64,000 nt of DNA from Trochalopteron elliotii (Eukaryota; Chordata; Aves; Passeriformes; Leiothrichidae): NCBI GenBank assembly GCA_024734555.1, contig JANPWX010000445.1:1-64000 (forward strand). The letters are read 5' to 3'. The notes beneath the pieces are model-generated. The model made no database searches, was not told the origin of the DNA, and saw nothing but the letters and a program-made list of their open reading frames with translations. How positions within the stretch are numbered: position 1 is the stretch's first letter; the number at the start of each line of letters is the position of its first letter. The position numbers and the translations under genes are program-made. Positions 34,839-48,660 of the stretch are shown here, piece by piece.

Positions 34839-36892
34839 GCACCTACCACACCATTATGCCTGCTGCAACACTTGTAAGTAAGACACAGCAGGGGCTTGTG
34901 AGCCTCATCTGAAAGTTTTCATTCTGGTCTTCAACTCACACTAAGGCTGGGGAGGATGAACAGCCCCTTTGGCCTCATGCAGAAAGTCTGGCTGATGAAG
35001 GATGGTCTAGCATCCTGCTTTACTCTTACAGAGGGGTGGCAGGGTGAGTTGAGACCATTTCTCCCCCAAAACTTACTTCCCAACTTCGATCTTTCTACCC
35101 AGTGCCCTCACCAGGAATATGCAGTGGGGCCCTGCCACCCACAAAGCTATGGGGAAATCTTGGCATCTGGAGACTGAAACCCTTTGTGAGAAAGCAGAAC
35201 TCAAAGGGGATGGTTGGAGCAGCTCTGACTCACATTAGGCAGTTATGGGCTTTCTCAGCAGGGTATTGGCCCCCCAGCCCAGGAAGGGAGGTTAGAAAAA
35301 GGCCTTATGCAACCTCCCAACATATCCATGGGATGCCTGCTCTGTTCAGCCACCCTCCAGGCACCAAACACCAAGGACCAGAGGGTGACTGCCTTTGGGA
35401 TCTGTGGGGTCTTGCAGCTCTGAAACAAAAGCTCATTTTTACACATATAGGTCTGGAAAGGAGCACACAGGCTTGGAATTTTTCAGGAATCATTGCATGA
35501 TGGTTTTTTTAACTTGGTCCATCTGTACTACTCTATCACTCCTTTTCCCAAAACAAGCCAGAGTTTTACTTGAAATACAGAGACGACAAAATTTTGTTTT
35601 CCCCCTTTGCTGTACAGCTGCAGAGGGTGAACACACAAACCAATGCAACATTCACTTCTCATTTAGATTCCAGTGCCAGAAACTGGTTGCAAGAGTTACT
35701 CAGCCCTGAAAGTCGAGTTTTTCTCTTGTTTGCTTTCCAAATGAAAAACGTTTTTATGTTGTGTTTTTGATGGGGAAAACCAACATATCTATCACTCCTT
35801 CCACATGTTTTTTATTCCCTCAGTACTAAATCTCTGTCTTAATGCAAGAACTTCAGAGAAAGCCAAAGTCATTTTTTTATATTATAAATTTGCCCAGACA
35901 CTAAACATGTTTAAATGTAATCTTCCATTTTCTGTTATATCCTTATAAATTAGATCATCCTGCTACTGTTCCGCAAATTTGTTATCAGGAAAAGAAATTC
36001 CAAGCCCCATTTCTTGCTTTCTACTAACATTTGAAGTTCATTCTTAAAACTTCCTGGAACCAGAACAAAAACGGTTCAAATTGTCGCTAGGTTGGAAAGA
36101 GAAGTGCTTGGTGGGAAAAGAGCAGGGAGCTACTAAAGGCAAACAAGGTTTAAAAATAGTCTTATATCTACTGAATCTCTAATTTTTGAGTGTCCAACCT
36201 ACAGCTGCTACTGCCAGCCAAGCCTGACGTTTATACATTTTCTTTTGACATTTGAAGATTAAGTAAATCATATTTATGTGCGATAGTACCAGCTCACACT
36301 TGACTCCAGTCTCTCCCCACCTCTGCAGGACCTGTCACCAAAGGGATGTTATGGAAACAGCATCAGGTGGAGATGGCCAGGAATACACACCCATGCAGGA
36401 GACCACCACAACTAATTTATCTCCTGGTTAAAGCGAGCATTGACAAAATCTCCAGCTCTGCTTCCCTTCTGTGCTGAGCTGTTGCTATAGGTCTATGTTC
36501 ATGTGTGAATCTACCTGATAGGCATGTGCTTGTTATCTCTAGATCTGTGTTTATTTACCTTTTCAATTTTTAGTAAGGATACAATTAAGGATACTGGTCC
36601 TTGGCTGCTGTTAGTTTTATAAAGTAAACATGAAGCAATTGACTGTAAGTATTGAGTCTGCAGTGCTTTACTGAGATTTCTGATTAGAAAACCACTAAAA
36701 TCTCCTTAAAGGCACTCCATTTTCTAAAGGTTTCTGAAAGGTATCTGAGAGTGCCTTGCAGAAGCAGAGTATTGAGCTTGCCTTTATTGTAATTTACTTC
36801 TGATCCTGCCTCATGTGTCTACAAGTTCATTCCAGCAACTTTTGCTGATGGTGGGAACAGACTGAAGGTTTTATTTTTTCCTGAGGATTCCC
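34839..36892. other. Intergenic DNA downstream of the ERV leader
   Basis: CTTGTAAGTAAG near 34870 resembles a splice donor and could be a relic of the ERV leader. Beyond it I recognise no retroviral genes, exons or repeats up to the assembly gap. Confidence 0.45.
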
Positions 36893-36964
36893 NNNNNNNN
36901 NNNNNNNNNNNNNNNNNNNNNNNNNNNNNNNNNNNNNNNNNNNNNNNNNNNNNNNNNNNNNNNN
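36893..36964. other. Assembly gap (72 N)
   Basis: Run of N immediately before a long AAGG microsatellite. The gap probably arose in that array, so its true length and content are unknown. Confidence 0.98.
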
Positions 36965-37057
36965 AGGAAGGAAGGAAGGAAGGAAGGAAGGAAGGAAGGA
37001 AGGAAGGAAGGAAGGAAGGAAGGAAGGAAGGAAGGAAGGAAGGAAGGAAGGAAGGAA
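36965..37057. repeat. Tetranucleotide microsatellite (AAGG)n
   Basis: 93 bp of perfect AGGA/AAGG repeat, truncated on its left by the assembly gap. Confidence 0.98.
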
Positions 37058-38722
37058 TCCAAAGAAGAGAAATGCAGAAAAGAAAGTGCAAACTGTTTTA
37101 TAACCTTGATTTAAAACCCAGTCTGAGCCAGACCTGTTATACAGAATATGTTTCCTTGGGGGTTTATAATGCAACTACTACAGAGAAACCAGCATGGTCT
37201 GACACAGCATGAACTATTCAGCAGCCAAGTAAAAATACTAGTAAAAATATTAATAGCTCATAATGACAGGAGAATCAAACTGTTACTGTCTGGAATGTGA
37301 GGTTATAAAATGTGAGATGATAAAATATCATGATCCATATTGAAAATCAATATATTTGTTAAAGTTACCAGCAACGGAACATGGACTATTGGAAAACAGT
37401 CAGTGCATTCCCTCCAGCTGCTACCAGCATTCTTTGGATAAGGTGAGAAGTTGCAAGTTTAAAGTAAAAATAAATTCAAGGGTTCTTATATCAATCCAGA
37501 GTATGCAAAAATAGAAAATTTAATGGGAAGCATGTAGTGAAAAGCCAGGGTGGAGGGGTGAACAAGGGCAACTGCTGCACTGATATCTCAAAAACAACAG
37601 GTACATTACCTTACCTGGAGGGCTTTTCAGAAGGTGCTTTGCTGTGAAGCAATGCCCTTGCAATATTTAAAGGGATTTGCTGTTAGAAACTCTTGGATTA
37701 CGAAATTTTACATGCACCAAGTGAAATATCAAAGACAGAACTAGCCAACCTGCCAGGTTAGTCACTGGGATTGGTGCAGGTAAGTAACAGCAGTGAAGTA
37801 TCCCTGCTCAGGTAAGAACTTAAACAAATGTTTAGACTGTGCATATTGCTTAAGTGTTTATTCAAGCAATTTAGTACACCCAGGCCAGACTAATGAAATT
37901 CAGCTGCTATTCATCCCACCACACAAGAGCGTCCTCCATACCACAGATATGAAAGCAAATAAGATAAAAGCAAAGGTGAAATAAGAGGTGCTACTTACCT
38001 GTGCTATGCATTTTGCTTTTCTTTTTTTAATGGAGCCATTTTTAACCAATCCTTAGCATGGTTTGCAGTAAGTCTGGATCACAAATGACACCTAGCATGC
38101 AGCTGTTTACATCTGGCTCACAGGTGCATGACTGGTGTTTGCCAGGGGCAGAGGGATGCCTTAGAGGGTCCTTTCAGTGCAGACAGAGAGGAAGAAAGGG
38201 TGAGGGTCTTTACTGTTCCCTACCAGTGTTCCCTCCCAGTTACGCCTCCTGTTATGAAATACAAGTCAGTTTGCATGGAAACACTGATTGGAAAAGGCTC
38301 CAGATTTTCTTCTAAAGTAATGAAAAATGTACTAGTGAATACATGAAGGAGTGCAGGGCAAGCTGACTAGAAAAAAATATTGCTTAGCAATCCAGGAAAA
38401 TCTTCCAGCAACGGGACCTCAGGGTACAGCCTTTGGCTGTGCTGGGATTGCAGAGTCCATTGTCCTGACTGTGTGTCCTGCCCCAGGGGACAGAAGTGGG
38501 TGCATTAGATTAAAAATCTGTCAAGTGCTCCCAGATATCTGGCACTGTGGTTTGTACACACACTCCAAGGACCCCTCCACATGGGCATTAAAAACCCCGG
38601 TATGATGCAGAGCTCAGTGCTCCTGTTCCCCACAGGCCAAGGGGCCAGCCCTGGTTCTGAAAACCCATTTTCCATCATCTGCTCAGAAACCAAGTGCTGA
38701 GTCTGAGAGAGGGCAAACCTAG
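37058..38722. other. Intergenic, no recognisable feature
   Basis: Unique DNA; nothing identified. Confidence 0.5.
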
Positions 38723-38998
38723 AGGCTGAGGGGAGACCTTAATGCACTCTACTACTACCTGAAAGGAGGCTTCAAGTCACACTGGGGGAGGTTTTTGTTG
38801 GATATTATGAAAAATTTCTCCACAGGAAGTGTTGTCAGGCAGTGGAACAGGCTTCCCAAGGAAATCACTGGAAGTATTCCAAACGTGTGTGGATATGGCA
38901 CTTGAGGACATGGATTAGTGGTGAACATGGTGGTGGTTCTAGGTTGACAGCTGGACCTGATGATCCTAGAGGTCTTTTCCAACCTTAACGATCCTATG
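38723..38998 (+). mobile_element. CR1 LINE 3' end
   Basis: Runs from AGGCTGAGGGGAGACCTTAA through GGTTGTCAGGCAGTGG-like sequence to AGAGGTCTTTTCCAACCTTA and the terminal ATCCTATG. About 60 bp of the usual CR1 middle section is deleted after the AGGAGGCTTCAAGT segment. Confidence 0.9.
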
Positions 38999-40532
38999 TT
39001 TCTGTGCAAACCTGACTGGAGAGCAGGACTTTTGCACACTTGATAATGTGGGGCCTGTATTACACATGGGCTACAAGGAGGATGAACCAGCATGTATTGC
39101 CTGTATTCTCCCACCCATCATAGCCTGAGAAAGTAGAAATCTGCAGGGCAGAAGGATGTAGGAGGCAGGATGGGGTGAATGAGCAGGAATTCTCCCTTTG
39201 CATTACCAGCCTGGCACTTTCAGAGCCAAGAACACCAGGGCTTTGGCAGGGGAGTTTTGTTGGAGAGGAACAATGCCACAGACACGGGTGTAACAAAGAG
39301 ATCTTTGTGAGAACGATTGGCCTGCAGCACAGGATCAGGACTTCTTTTCAGGCTGGCTGCCTGGAATACTGAAAGAGGACAAACAGCTCCCCAAGTCAGA
39401 ATAATATGACCAAAAATCCCAATACATCCCCTGAGCTCTCTGCCTGAGCAGCTCCTCAGCCAAGCAACTTCTTCCTTGGTGGGAGGATTTGAATGAAAAA
39501 GAGGGGGGAAAAGAGGGGGCTCAGGCAGTGGGCAGAGCAGGAGCTCTTTGCATGCATGCACACGTAGCTCTGGCTGTCAGGAGCCTGGCTGCTGGCAGAG
39601 GCTGCCTGGCTGCAGAGCTTGGGAAGCCCTGCAGCTCACAAAGGTTGCACCAAGACAACAATCCTAAATTCAGCACTTTTGCTCTTCTGAGCCAATGAAA
39701 AAATTCCCCCTCAACTTTGGCAGAGCAACTGCTTCCAGATTTCCTGATGAATTATCACAAGGAAGAGAAATCATCCTCAGCCCTTCCTCACTCAGAAAGC
39801 AGAGGCTTTTTGCCATGGTCTGTGGAAAATGAAGCATCCCAAATTAGCACCATTCATGCTGCCACAGCCAAGAACTGCCTGTGCAACTACATCCCCAGTA
39901 AGAGTGTTGCAGCTTCTCTTAAGAACCTACAAAATAAAATGCACCCACAGATTCCCAACTCAAACACACCACCAGACTCACCCACTGCATCTCTGACTCC
40001 ACCAATTTTTTTTTTTTCAATAAATTTAGGCCACAGGAACCCAGGTTACCCCAAAAGATTCCAACTTCTTTATAAAGCAGCTTCACAGAAGATTTTTCTT
40101 TTTAAATAACTATGTCACCAAGCCTATGCTTTAACCAACATTCAGAAATCACATGCTCACCAGCTGGATTGGAAGCCTGTATTTTATTTTCAGTTCCTAT
40201 CACAAGTTCAGTCATCAACAATGCCATCAAGGTGTCTCTGAAATGTTCTTACACCTCTATCAACTTCAGGGGCATTATCATTACTGAAGTGAGACCCTAA
40301 ATCTTCCATGCACAAGCATGCCTGCAGATCAACACACATATTGCCACTGAACTTGCAACCAAATATATTCAAAAGATATCACACTGCTGTGCCTTAAAGG
40401 AAACTCTCAGGGATCACCAGTAACTTGGAGGAGAGCAATGATGGCACTTGCTTTGCTGGTGTAAGACTGGGCTTTGCCTTATCAAAAGATCTGCCCTTGC
40501 CTTACAGTGACTTCACTGTGTCCTCAGCATCC
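38999..40532. other. Intergenic, no recognisable feature
   Basis: Unique DNA with a poly-T run near 40007-40018; no exon or repeat recognised. Confidence 0.5.
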
Positions 40533-40838
40533 TCACGAGGGGAAGCAGAGGGGCAGGCATTGATCTCTTCTCTCTGGTGACAGGACCTGAGGAAATGGCA
40601 TGGATCTGAGTCAGGGGAGGTTAAGATTGGATATCAGGAAAAAGTTTTTCACCCAGAGGGTGGTTGAGCACTGGAACAGGCTCCTCAGGGCAGTGGTCAC
40701 AGCACCAAGCCTGAGAGAGCTCAGGAAGTGTTTGGATAACTCTCAGGTACATGGTGTGACTCCTGGGGTGTCCTGTGCTGGGCCAGGAGCTGGATTCAAC
40801 AATTCTGATGGGTCCCTTCCAACTCAACTTATTCTATG
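40533..40838 (+). mobile_element. CR1 LINE 3' end
   Basis: Includes TTAAGATTGGATATCAGGAA, TGGTTGAGCACTGGAACAGG, GGTGTCCTGTGCTGGGCCAG and TGGGTCCCTTCCAACTCAAC, ending ATTCTATG. The frame reads RLDIRKKFFTQRVVEHWNRL. This is a different CR1 subtype from the copy at 38723, to judge by the 3' tail. Confidence 0.93.
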
Positions 40839-43800
40839 TGGAACCAGAAGCTTGCTTCAGGAATCCAAGCCAACTGACTGCCTCTACCCCTCAGGTTACA
40901 CATACTAAACCCTAATGGGATCCAAATGGAAAATCATCAAGTAACTACACCCAGCAAGAGAATGCCATGTGTTTTGAAATAAATTTCCCCCAGCGTCTAA
41001 CTTTCTAACTTTTAAATAACTGCCACCCTCAACAAACTCATAACCAGAAGCAAAAAAACCCGAACCTACCCTTGAAAAAATGAATAGTAATAAGCAGAAA
41101 ACAAAGAGCCTGTAAACCCATTTCTGGAGCCACTGCCACCACTGCCCTCCAAGCAGCCTCACTGCAATCCAGGGAGCCTTCACATGCTCCCCATGAAACC
41201 TGACACACACCACACCTGTGCACTACAGGACTGATGGAAACTATGCAGTTGGACAACATGTATGTGCTGGAGTGAAGTTTGCTGGACAATCAATAAAGGA
41301 CCAGAGCACCCAGTCACCATTTAGAGGATAATTTTTATTAACTCTTCCCACTAATGTCTCAAAAGACCATCCTGAAAACTGGCTTCTGATATAACTCCAA
41401 AAGGCAACTCTGGAAAGGAAAATGCTCAGATCTATTAGAGTAAAAAAGAGAAAGAAATTATGGACCCAACAAAGTCCATATACTTAAGGCCCACTTTGAT
41501 CTTCCCTCTGTCTGGCTGAATGAAGCTTGTTCCACATGGGCTGCCTGCCAACATATTTCCCCCTGCTTTTCTCTGAAGAAATGAACATGTTATCAACTTC
41601 CTCTTGCTAAAACCTCATCTGGTCACAGACTGTAATCACCTTTTTTCTCTCAGATTGACTGGTCATCTGGCACAACTGTGTTGAACAGAGTTGTTGTCTC
41701 TCACCTGTGTTCTGGCTTCCTGTTTGGAAGATGTTGCTACTGGATTCTGAGCCATGAGGTGAGAGCTACATGTCCACCAAAATAACTGTCAGGTTTTTTT
41801 TTTTTGGGGGGGGGGTTGTATTTCAGCTGGTCTAATGAAAGATTTCACAATGCTCTTGAGGCCTTCACCCCATGATGAGGTGTCCAGGGAATACTGCTAG
41901 GGAAAAACATGTCACATGAGTGCCACACACCTTCTTCCTTAGGCCACAAGAAACAGAGTTCAGGTGCTTCTTGTGCCCCCTGGCTGGCCTGAGTGAGTAA
42001 TGAAACACTCAAATCAGGTAAAAGCTGATAGACATCTTAACAAACAAAGTTCAGGATGGAAAGGAAATTGTGACTCTGGGAGCTGGGGCAAACTCCCTGC
42101 TCCCATTCCTTGTACCATAGGGAACCTCATCCCTCCTCCAGGAGTTTGGCTGCACTGGCTGTGCCCTGTGGCACCCATGGCAGTGGTTGCTCTTCCCACC
42201 GTGCCCATTCCCACATCCATGTTTCCCATGCAGTGACAGGCCAGCTGTAATCCTGAGGCTGTTTGCCTCTTTGGCAGAGTCTCTGCTGCAGAAAGAGCTT
42301 TCCCAAAATGCACGTGAGCCCTGGTGCTCCAGTTACTTTGAGGAATGTGCCCCTACCAAGAATTAAGCAAAATAAATATTATCTGGTTTTCCATATCTGT
42401 TTTCACGTTTGCTTATGCATACCTGCCTCCAGCCCTGTCCAATGCTTAGACCTGCCAACATCTCCTAGTTATTACAGGGCATCTCTGTTTTACAGGATCA
42501 CTTTTCACTTTCAAGAGTCTTTTCTCTAGAGGACAATTACAGCTGCCTGCTTCTGTTCCCTCCCTAAACCCACAGATATCATATGTAGAGTTACAGTTCC
42601 CTACAGAGGCACTGCATAGAGGAAACCTGCATTACAAAGAATTCATGCTAAAAAGAAAAAAAAATAGGTCATATCTGAGGAATACTAACACCTGCAAGAC
42701 TTCTTTGGGTATGCAAGTGAGCTAAGGGTGTCCAAATATTTTTTTTTTCCTGCGGGACTTAGGTGAACTGTCCTCAGTTACTTAATTCATACTTTTTTTT
42801 TTGGACCACCTTTTTTGGAGCACATTTTCCTCTCATTCATAAAGCACAGCTTCATTAAACAGTGCTTTTCTTGCTCCATATTCAAGCTACTGCTCCACAA
42901 AATAGTCCAGATTTTCCTCAAATTCTCACTGATGCTGCCAGTGGCATCTGCAAATTCTGCTGCCACAGAATTCTACCTGCCCAACACCACTGATTTTTAG
43001 TGGACAATGTTCTTCCTCTTCCCACACCCAAAATTTGCAGCTATGACAACCTCTGGTTTTCTGGAGATGAGAAAACTGTTGGACTTAAGGGAAAAGAGCA
43101 GCTCTTACACTTGGAGAGATGAAGACCTGCAATATCTCTCTTTGCCAGCCCACTTTAGCAAGCTGCAAGGGAAGCACAGGGATTGTGGCTCCAAAATGAG
43201 GGGTCTTACACTTTAATTTTGTCAGCAAAAAACACTGAGCAGGTGGTTTCACCTCCAACAGATTCCTCCTTACAGCCAAGAGTGATGACACTTGAAGCTT
43301 TAAGCTTCAAGAACTGAACTCTGTCCAACTTATGCTGAGTGAGAGAAAAACCACAGCTGTCCTCAGTGGTCTAAGTCCTTTGATGTGCACAACTAGTTTT
43401 GGTTAACCAGGTCCTCAACACTCTCCTGTTATATGTCAACAGATAGTTTGGCCCATAAAGTTCACATTGTCACAAAAAATCACAGGCAGCTCTTAAAAAT
43501 GGCTATGGATGAGTTATGTACCTTGGGCATTTCTGTGGAGGGTGCAGAGACAGCTCCTCTGCAACCATGGAGAGCTTCAGGGTGGCTGTGTGGTGTAGGC
43601 AAGTGGATAAATTTGCACATCACCAGCTGTAGCTATGGGTAAACTCTGGATGTGTTTTGCAGAAGAGGCAGGCAAGAGTGCATGGGGCTGGACATCGTTG
43701 GTGATGCTGCATGAAATTGTTGCTTCTTGCTTCCTGTGGAAAAAGGAGGCAGAGAGACACAAACTACCTCAGTTCCAGGCTGGAGTACCACCTACTACTG

Positions 43801-46800
43801 CCCAGACAACTTAATTGTGCAACCCCTAGATTGTCAACTTTTGAACATTTATAAACTTTGTGCCAGGATCCAGATGAGTGCTGTGTGTGGAGCCCTGCAT
43901 TTATGGAAGCTAATGTGTGTACAAGAGCATTTTTTGGCCCCATCACAGAGCCAATGATTTTGACAGCAGCCCAAGCAGTGCCTCAGGGCAAATCATTTAA
44001 AAACTGGTCCCAAAGTTTTCAGTTGAAACGTGGCACTTTATAAATGAATTGCAGATAAAAATAAGATAATTTGAGTTCTCTTTACCCATATTGAGTGAAA
44101 TTCAGCTTTGTAGGGAAGACCTCAGGGGTCTTCACCACAAGTCTTCAGGGTGAGAACAGAGTGTTTGCTCCCCTTTCCTTCCACTCCCTCATTTCTCTGT
44201 GATGCATGTCAACACCAGTGCACAGGAGAGGACAAAACCCTTCCTTGTGAAAAATCGGGTTTGATGAGACATGACTGGATTTGTAACTGCCAGGAGGACT
44301 GCAAGGAAGAGAAAAGGACAGGAAAGGAATTTAAAAAGTAATCCAATGGATCTCCAGAGTTGTCACCAGGCAGCAGTGAGTCCCCAGAGCCGTGAGAACC
44401 TTGCTGCAGCCCAGGCAGGCAGGCAGGGCAGTGCCAGCCCCGGCTGGGCTCACTCACCACTCCTGGGCCATGCCCTCAGCAAAGAAAGGATCCCCTCTTC
44501 TGACAAGCAAGCTGTGGGGAGGGTGCCAGCTGCCTGTTTCTGAGCAGGGAAATGCTGATCCTTGGAGAAAGGCTGGACCCAGGCACTGGAAAGATTTAAC
44601 CCTTCCAGTGTTGGTTGGTTTTGCAGAATGTCACAGGGGCAGCTGGTGTGCCCAGTGTAGCAAAACTCACCAGTGACAAATCCTGTCCAGCACAAGCTGA
44701 TGAAGCTCACTTCTACAAGTGTTGGGCATCAAAAGCCCTTATGCAGCACCTCCAGAGCAGACAGGCATTTATTTAATAATTTGCAGTGTGGTGCCAAATC
44801 AAAGGCACAACAGCAATTGTACTATCCCCAGATATTTAGACACTTTCCTTATTTCACATAGTGGTGCTGCAGTCTCCATAACTCTATGCAGCTGTGTGCC
44901 CCATACTGCTCAACAGTGCTGCTCAGCATTCCTCATTCCAAAAAATGTGCATTATCTTGCAAAATGGGGCAAGGACAGCTTGTGTAGTGATGCCAGTTTG
45001 CTTTTCCTCTGCAGCCAAATGCAGCTGATCTTCAGTGTAAAATCTGTTTCCCCTGCACCCCCATCCCCAGTTTGTTTGTCAGATGCATAAAGGCATGCTT
45101 TGATTTTCTTACTTTTTTTATCTATCCACAGACCACCCATCTGTTGCCTTTTTTAATCTATCTACAGACCAGCACAACATGTTGAGTACCACAGACTGAA
45201 AAGCATTTTCTTTTTCCTTCCAGAACCTTGGCATTACAAAATGCTGAGATAAACTCCAGCTTTATGTTAAGAAAGAGCAACTACAAAATCCTTATAAACA
45301 GCCTAGCAGGACACCTCTAATCTGTTACAAAGGTAGCAGTTAAAATACAGAAGGGTTAAAGAGTACTGCCTACTTCAGAGAAAATGCAAAAGAAAGTTCT
45401 TCTCAAATTACACACACTTTGTAGTAAGTTGCATGAGCAGGAGGGGACTGAAGCAGTCTCAGAAGATTCCACTGTGATTTACTATGGCTTTGGAAGGAAA
45501 TGCATAAGTTAAAAATATTACTGGTCAGTTTGTCAGGTCCTGCTAAGGGACACGAGCATCACACAGTTGCTACAGCTATGAAGAAGTAACTTCGATAAGA
45601 GCTACTTGATCCCATGTCACATCCCACAATTGATCTGGCCTCTGCAGGCTTGCCCTGGCTCCTGACCTTTGTCTCTGCTGTTCCCTGATGCCCTCACAGC
45701 ATCTTTTCACACCACAGAAAGCCTGCTCAGGGGCAGTCCATGCATTATGGATGATACATGCCTTCCTGCACTGTGCCTGGGTGCCTTGACATTCTCTGCT
45801 CAGGAAAGCTCACTACATGACCCTTTGCCCTTCTGTGACTGTCCTTATCCTTCACGTGAAATTATAAACTCATGTGGCTCCAAAAATAGGCAGTGTCATC
45901 TGGTTTGAAGTTGTGAACCTTAAATCACTGGCTTAAAGACCAGGGAAAAGCCTGCTCTTCTGCATTAATATGAATAAATAATTTCCAGGATGAAAACTTA
46001 CACAGAGCAATTTGGCCTAGAAATGCCCACATTCCACTTTTATTTTAAATGCAGGTGTTTCTGGTTTGAGTAGTACCAGTGTAGCGAATTTGGGAGTAAT
46101 TAAATACTTATGTGTTGTTTCATCCCCTTTTTTATATGGCTCATAGAACAAAATTTCAAATTACTATAGCAACAGGCTGAAACAATACTCTGGAACTTGT
46201 GGATATTTATCCTGTGATCTAATAAGGGTTTGTTGACTGTGCTACTCTGCAAAGCAAGGGCATTAAGTCAGAGCATTATTCTTTTACCATATGGCCAGGA
46301 AAGAAATTTTCTCTTACACTTTGTACTCTGCACTAGACTGAAGTGCCCCAACAATAAGATTCATAAAGAAAGCCATTAGTTACCTGTGATTAAATCCCAT
46401 GGCCCAGGTATGGATTTAAAATTTATGGAAATAAAATTATAAACGTAAAACTGAAGTTGCATAGGTCCAGATGAGTGTTAACCAGTGCAAAGGGCTGGGA
46501 GAGTAATGTGTTATTTTACTGTTATTGTAACATATGTTTATCTTTAAAGAAGGTGCCTGAGAAGGGTATTGCACAGGGATTTAAGTCATGTGGGTAGGTG
46601 CAAGTAGCACAGGATTAGGTGGCTGGGGGACCAGGCTAAGATTAAGGAAGTTATGTCATTCCCAAATTCAGAAAACTCAGGAGTGAATCTCAAAGGAATG
46701 GGGAGAACTCCAATGGAAAATTCTTCAAGATAGAGGGGAATGAGAGGATGTTGCACTTTTTTGGTTAGTGGGTTTTTTGTTGTTGTTTTGGGGGGGCTTT

Positions 46801-47334
46801 TTGAGCTGTCCTTCTATGAGACTTTCAAAAAGTACAGCAAGACAGGCTGATTCTGTTGGTCAGCTCAGGGATCACTCCCAGACCTGTACACAGAGACCCA
46901 CCTCTTGTGGGGCAAATTCAGTTCACACAATTACACAGAAGCTTTTGACTTGACTAATTTGGAGGAGCATTTCTTCCTATACCATCATTTTTGCAGTGTT
47001 TTGGAAAGCAGCAAACTGCTTTTGGGAACACACAGCTCATTCAAAGCTGGTTAGTAAGGGCATGTTGATCTACCTACAGGACTGGCCATGTACCCCTTGA
47101 GTATTGCCAACACTCCTGGCAATCCCAGGAGGAGTGCTTCCAAAAAGTCAGGTATGAATGAGTTTTGAGATGTGGGATTCACTAGCCAAGGGGAAAAGCA
47201 CTTGTACCTGGCTTTAGAAAGGAAGAGAAGGTTCACATGGACAATGATAAAGCAGCCAGTGGAACCTCAACACCATGAACAATACTCAGCTGAATTATTG
47301 ACAATCAGCCAGTGACTCTGAGAGCATAAAGGAA
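40839..47334. other. Intergenic, no recognisable feature
   Basis: Contains homopolymer stretches (for example T11 followed by a G run at about 41795-41816, and T runs near 42739 and 42792), but no recognisable exon, RNA or transposon. Confidence 0.5.
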
Positions 47335-47935
47335 AGGAAAACAGCCAGTGTGGATTTGTGAAGAGCAAATTGTGTCAAACCAAGTGGATTTCCTTCTTTG
47401 GCAGGGTTTCAGGGCTGGTGGGTAGGGGTATGCTGTGGATGTGGTGTATCTTGGCTTCAGAAAGATTTCCAACAGTGTGAGGCTGGAGAAGTCTGAGAAG
47501 CACTTTCAGAGATAAAACTGGAATTAAAAGCAGCCCTGATAAAACAAAATGAAATGGATCTAAAATCAGCAGGGTGACACTCAGTGAGAGGGCAGCATTC
47601 AGGAAGGAAAACTCAGGTGCCCAGGAGAAGGCCAAGCTGGGCAGATGGACTGGGCTGCTGCACAAACCAGTCTGGGTGCCAGAGGAAAGCAGGAATCGAG
47701 CATGAATTTACAATGTGATATTGTTGGGAAAAAGGCAAATGTCATTCTGGGACATGCCAGTAAGTGCTGAAAACAATTGCTCCACTCTGCACTGCTTTGA
47801 AGAGCCCTGAGGTGCAGCCCTGTGCCCAGACCTTGGCACCAGGCTCTGCCGAGGGTTTGAGCAGATGGAAGCATACAGGGAAGAGGAGCAAGAGGAGCTG
47901 GGAAGGACTGAAATGCATTATTGATGGGGAAAGGA
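47335..47935 (+). mobile_element. Old, degenerate CR1/L3-type LINE
   Basis: Contains TGTGGATTTGTGAAGAGCAA, GTGTATCTTGGCTTCAGAAA and GGGAAAAAGGCAAATGTCAT in the order expected for the CR1 reverse-transcriptase region and the part downstream. Many substitutions and indels; no long open frame. Recognition is from memory of CR1-type sequence. Confidence 0.6.
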
Positions 47936-48449
47936 TGAAGGAGTAATTTGTTTAGGCTGAAAAAAAGGGTTGTGCCATAGATAATACACAGAAAAATATA
48001 AAATGAGGAAGTTCATGGGGTTTCTGGCATGGGGCAGCTACACTGGTGATCTGTGAGAGACATCAGGCACAGAAGCGGGGAACTGGTCCAAAATGCTTGG
48101 GAACAAACAGGCTGCCAGGGACAAGGCAGATACACTGGGGCTTGCTGACCTCCCAGGGCACTGCTTCATAGTCCCACCCTCTTCCTGACTAAGATCCAAA
48201 CCCACCAGAGCTACCACCTTCTGTGAAACCCTGCTCTGAGCTGATACCTCTGGTGGAAGGAGCAAAGGGCACCAAGTCCCATGCTGTACATTTCAATGTA
48301 TGACTTCCTTGAAATGCTGAGCCCCTGAGGGTGCCATGATGGGTTTGGGCATGCAGGGTGGGAGGAACAGGACCGTGCTGTCAGTCTGTCTTCTGCCACA
48401 TGGGCTGGCTGGGCAGGAGTGCAGCAAGGATACTCTTCTGCAATAAAAA

Positions 48450-48660
48450 ACCCCAAAAACAAACGAAAACCAAACCAGCCAACCAATTAAAAAAAAAAAA
48501 ACCACCACAAAACAAAACCTGAATCAAAACCAAAAACAAACAAAAAACAACAACAAAAACCAACCAACCACACAAAACACAACAAAAAATCCCCCAAATC
48601 CCCAAAAAGCTGAACCAAACCAAACCACCACCACTGAAAAACCGACAAAGAAAACAACAG
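48450..48660. repeat. A/C-rich low-complexity tract
   Basis: About 200 bp almost entirely A and C on the plus strand, with CAAAA, CCAACCAA and ACCACC units. The complementary strand is G/T-rich and produces long hydrophobic chance open frames. Confidence 0.85.
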
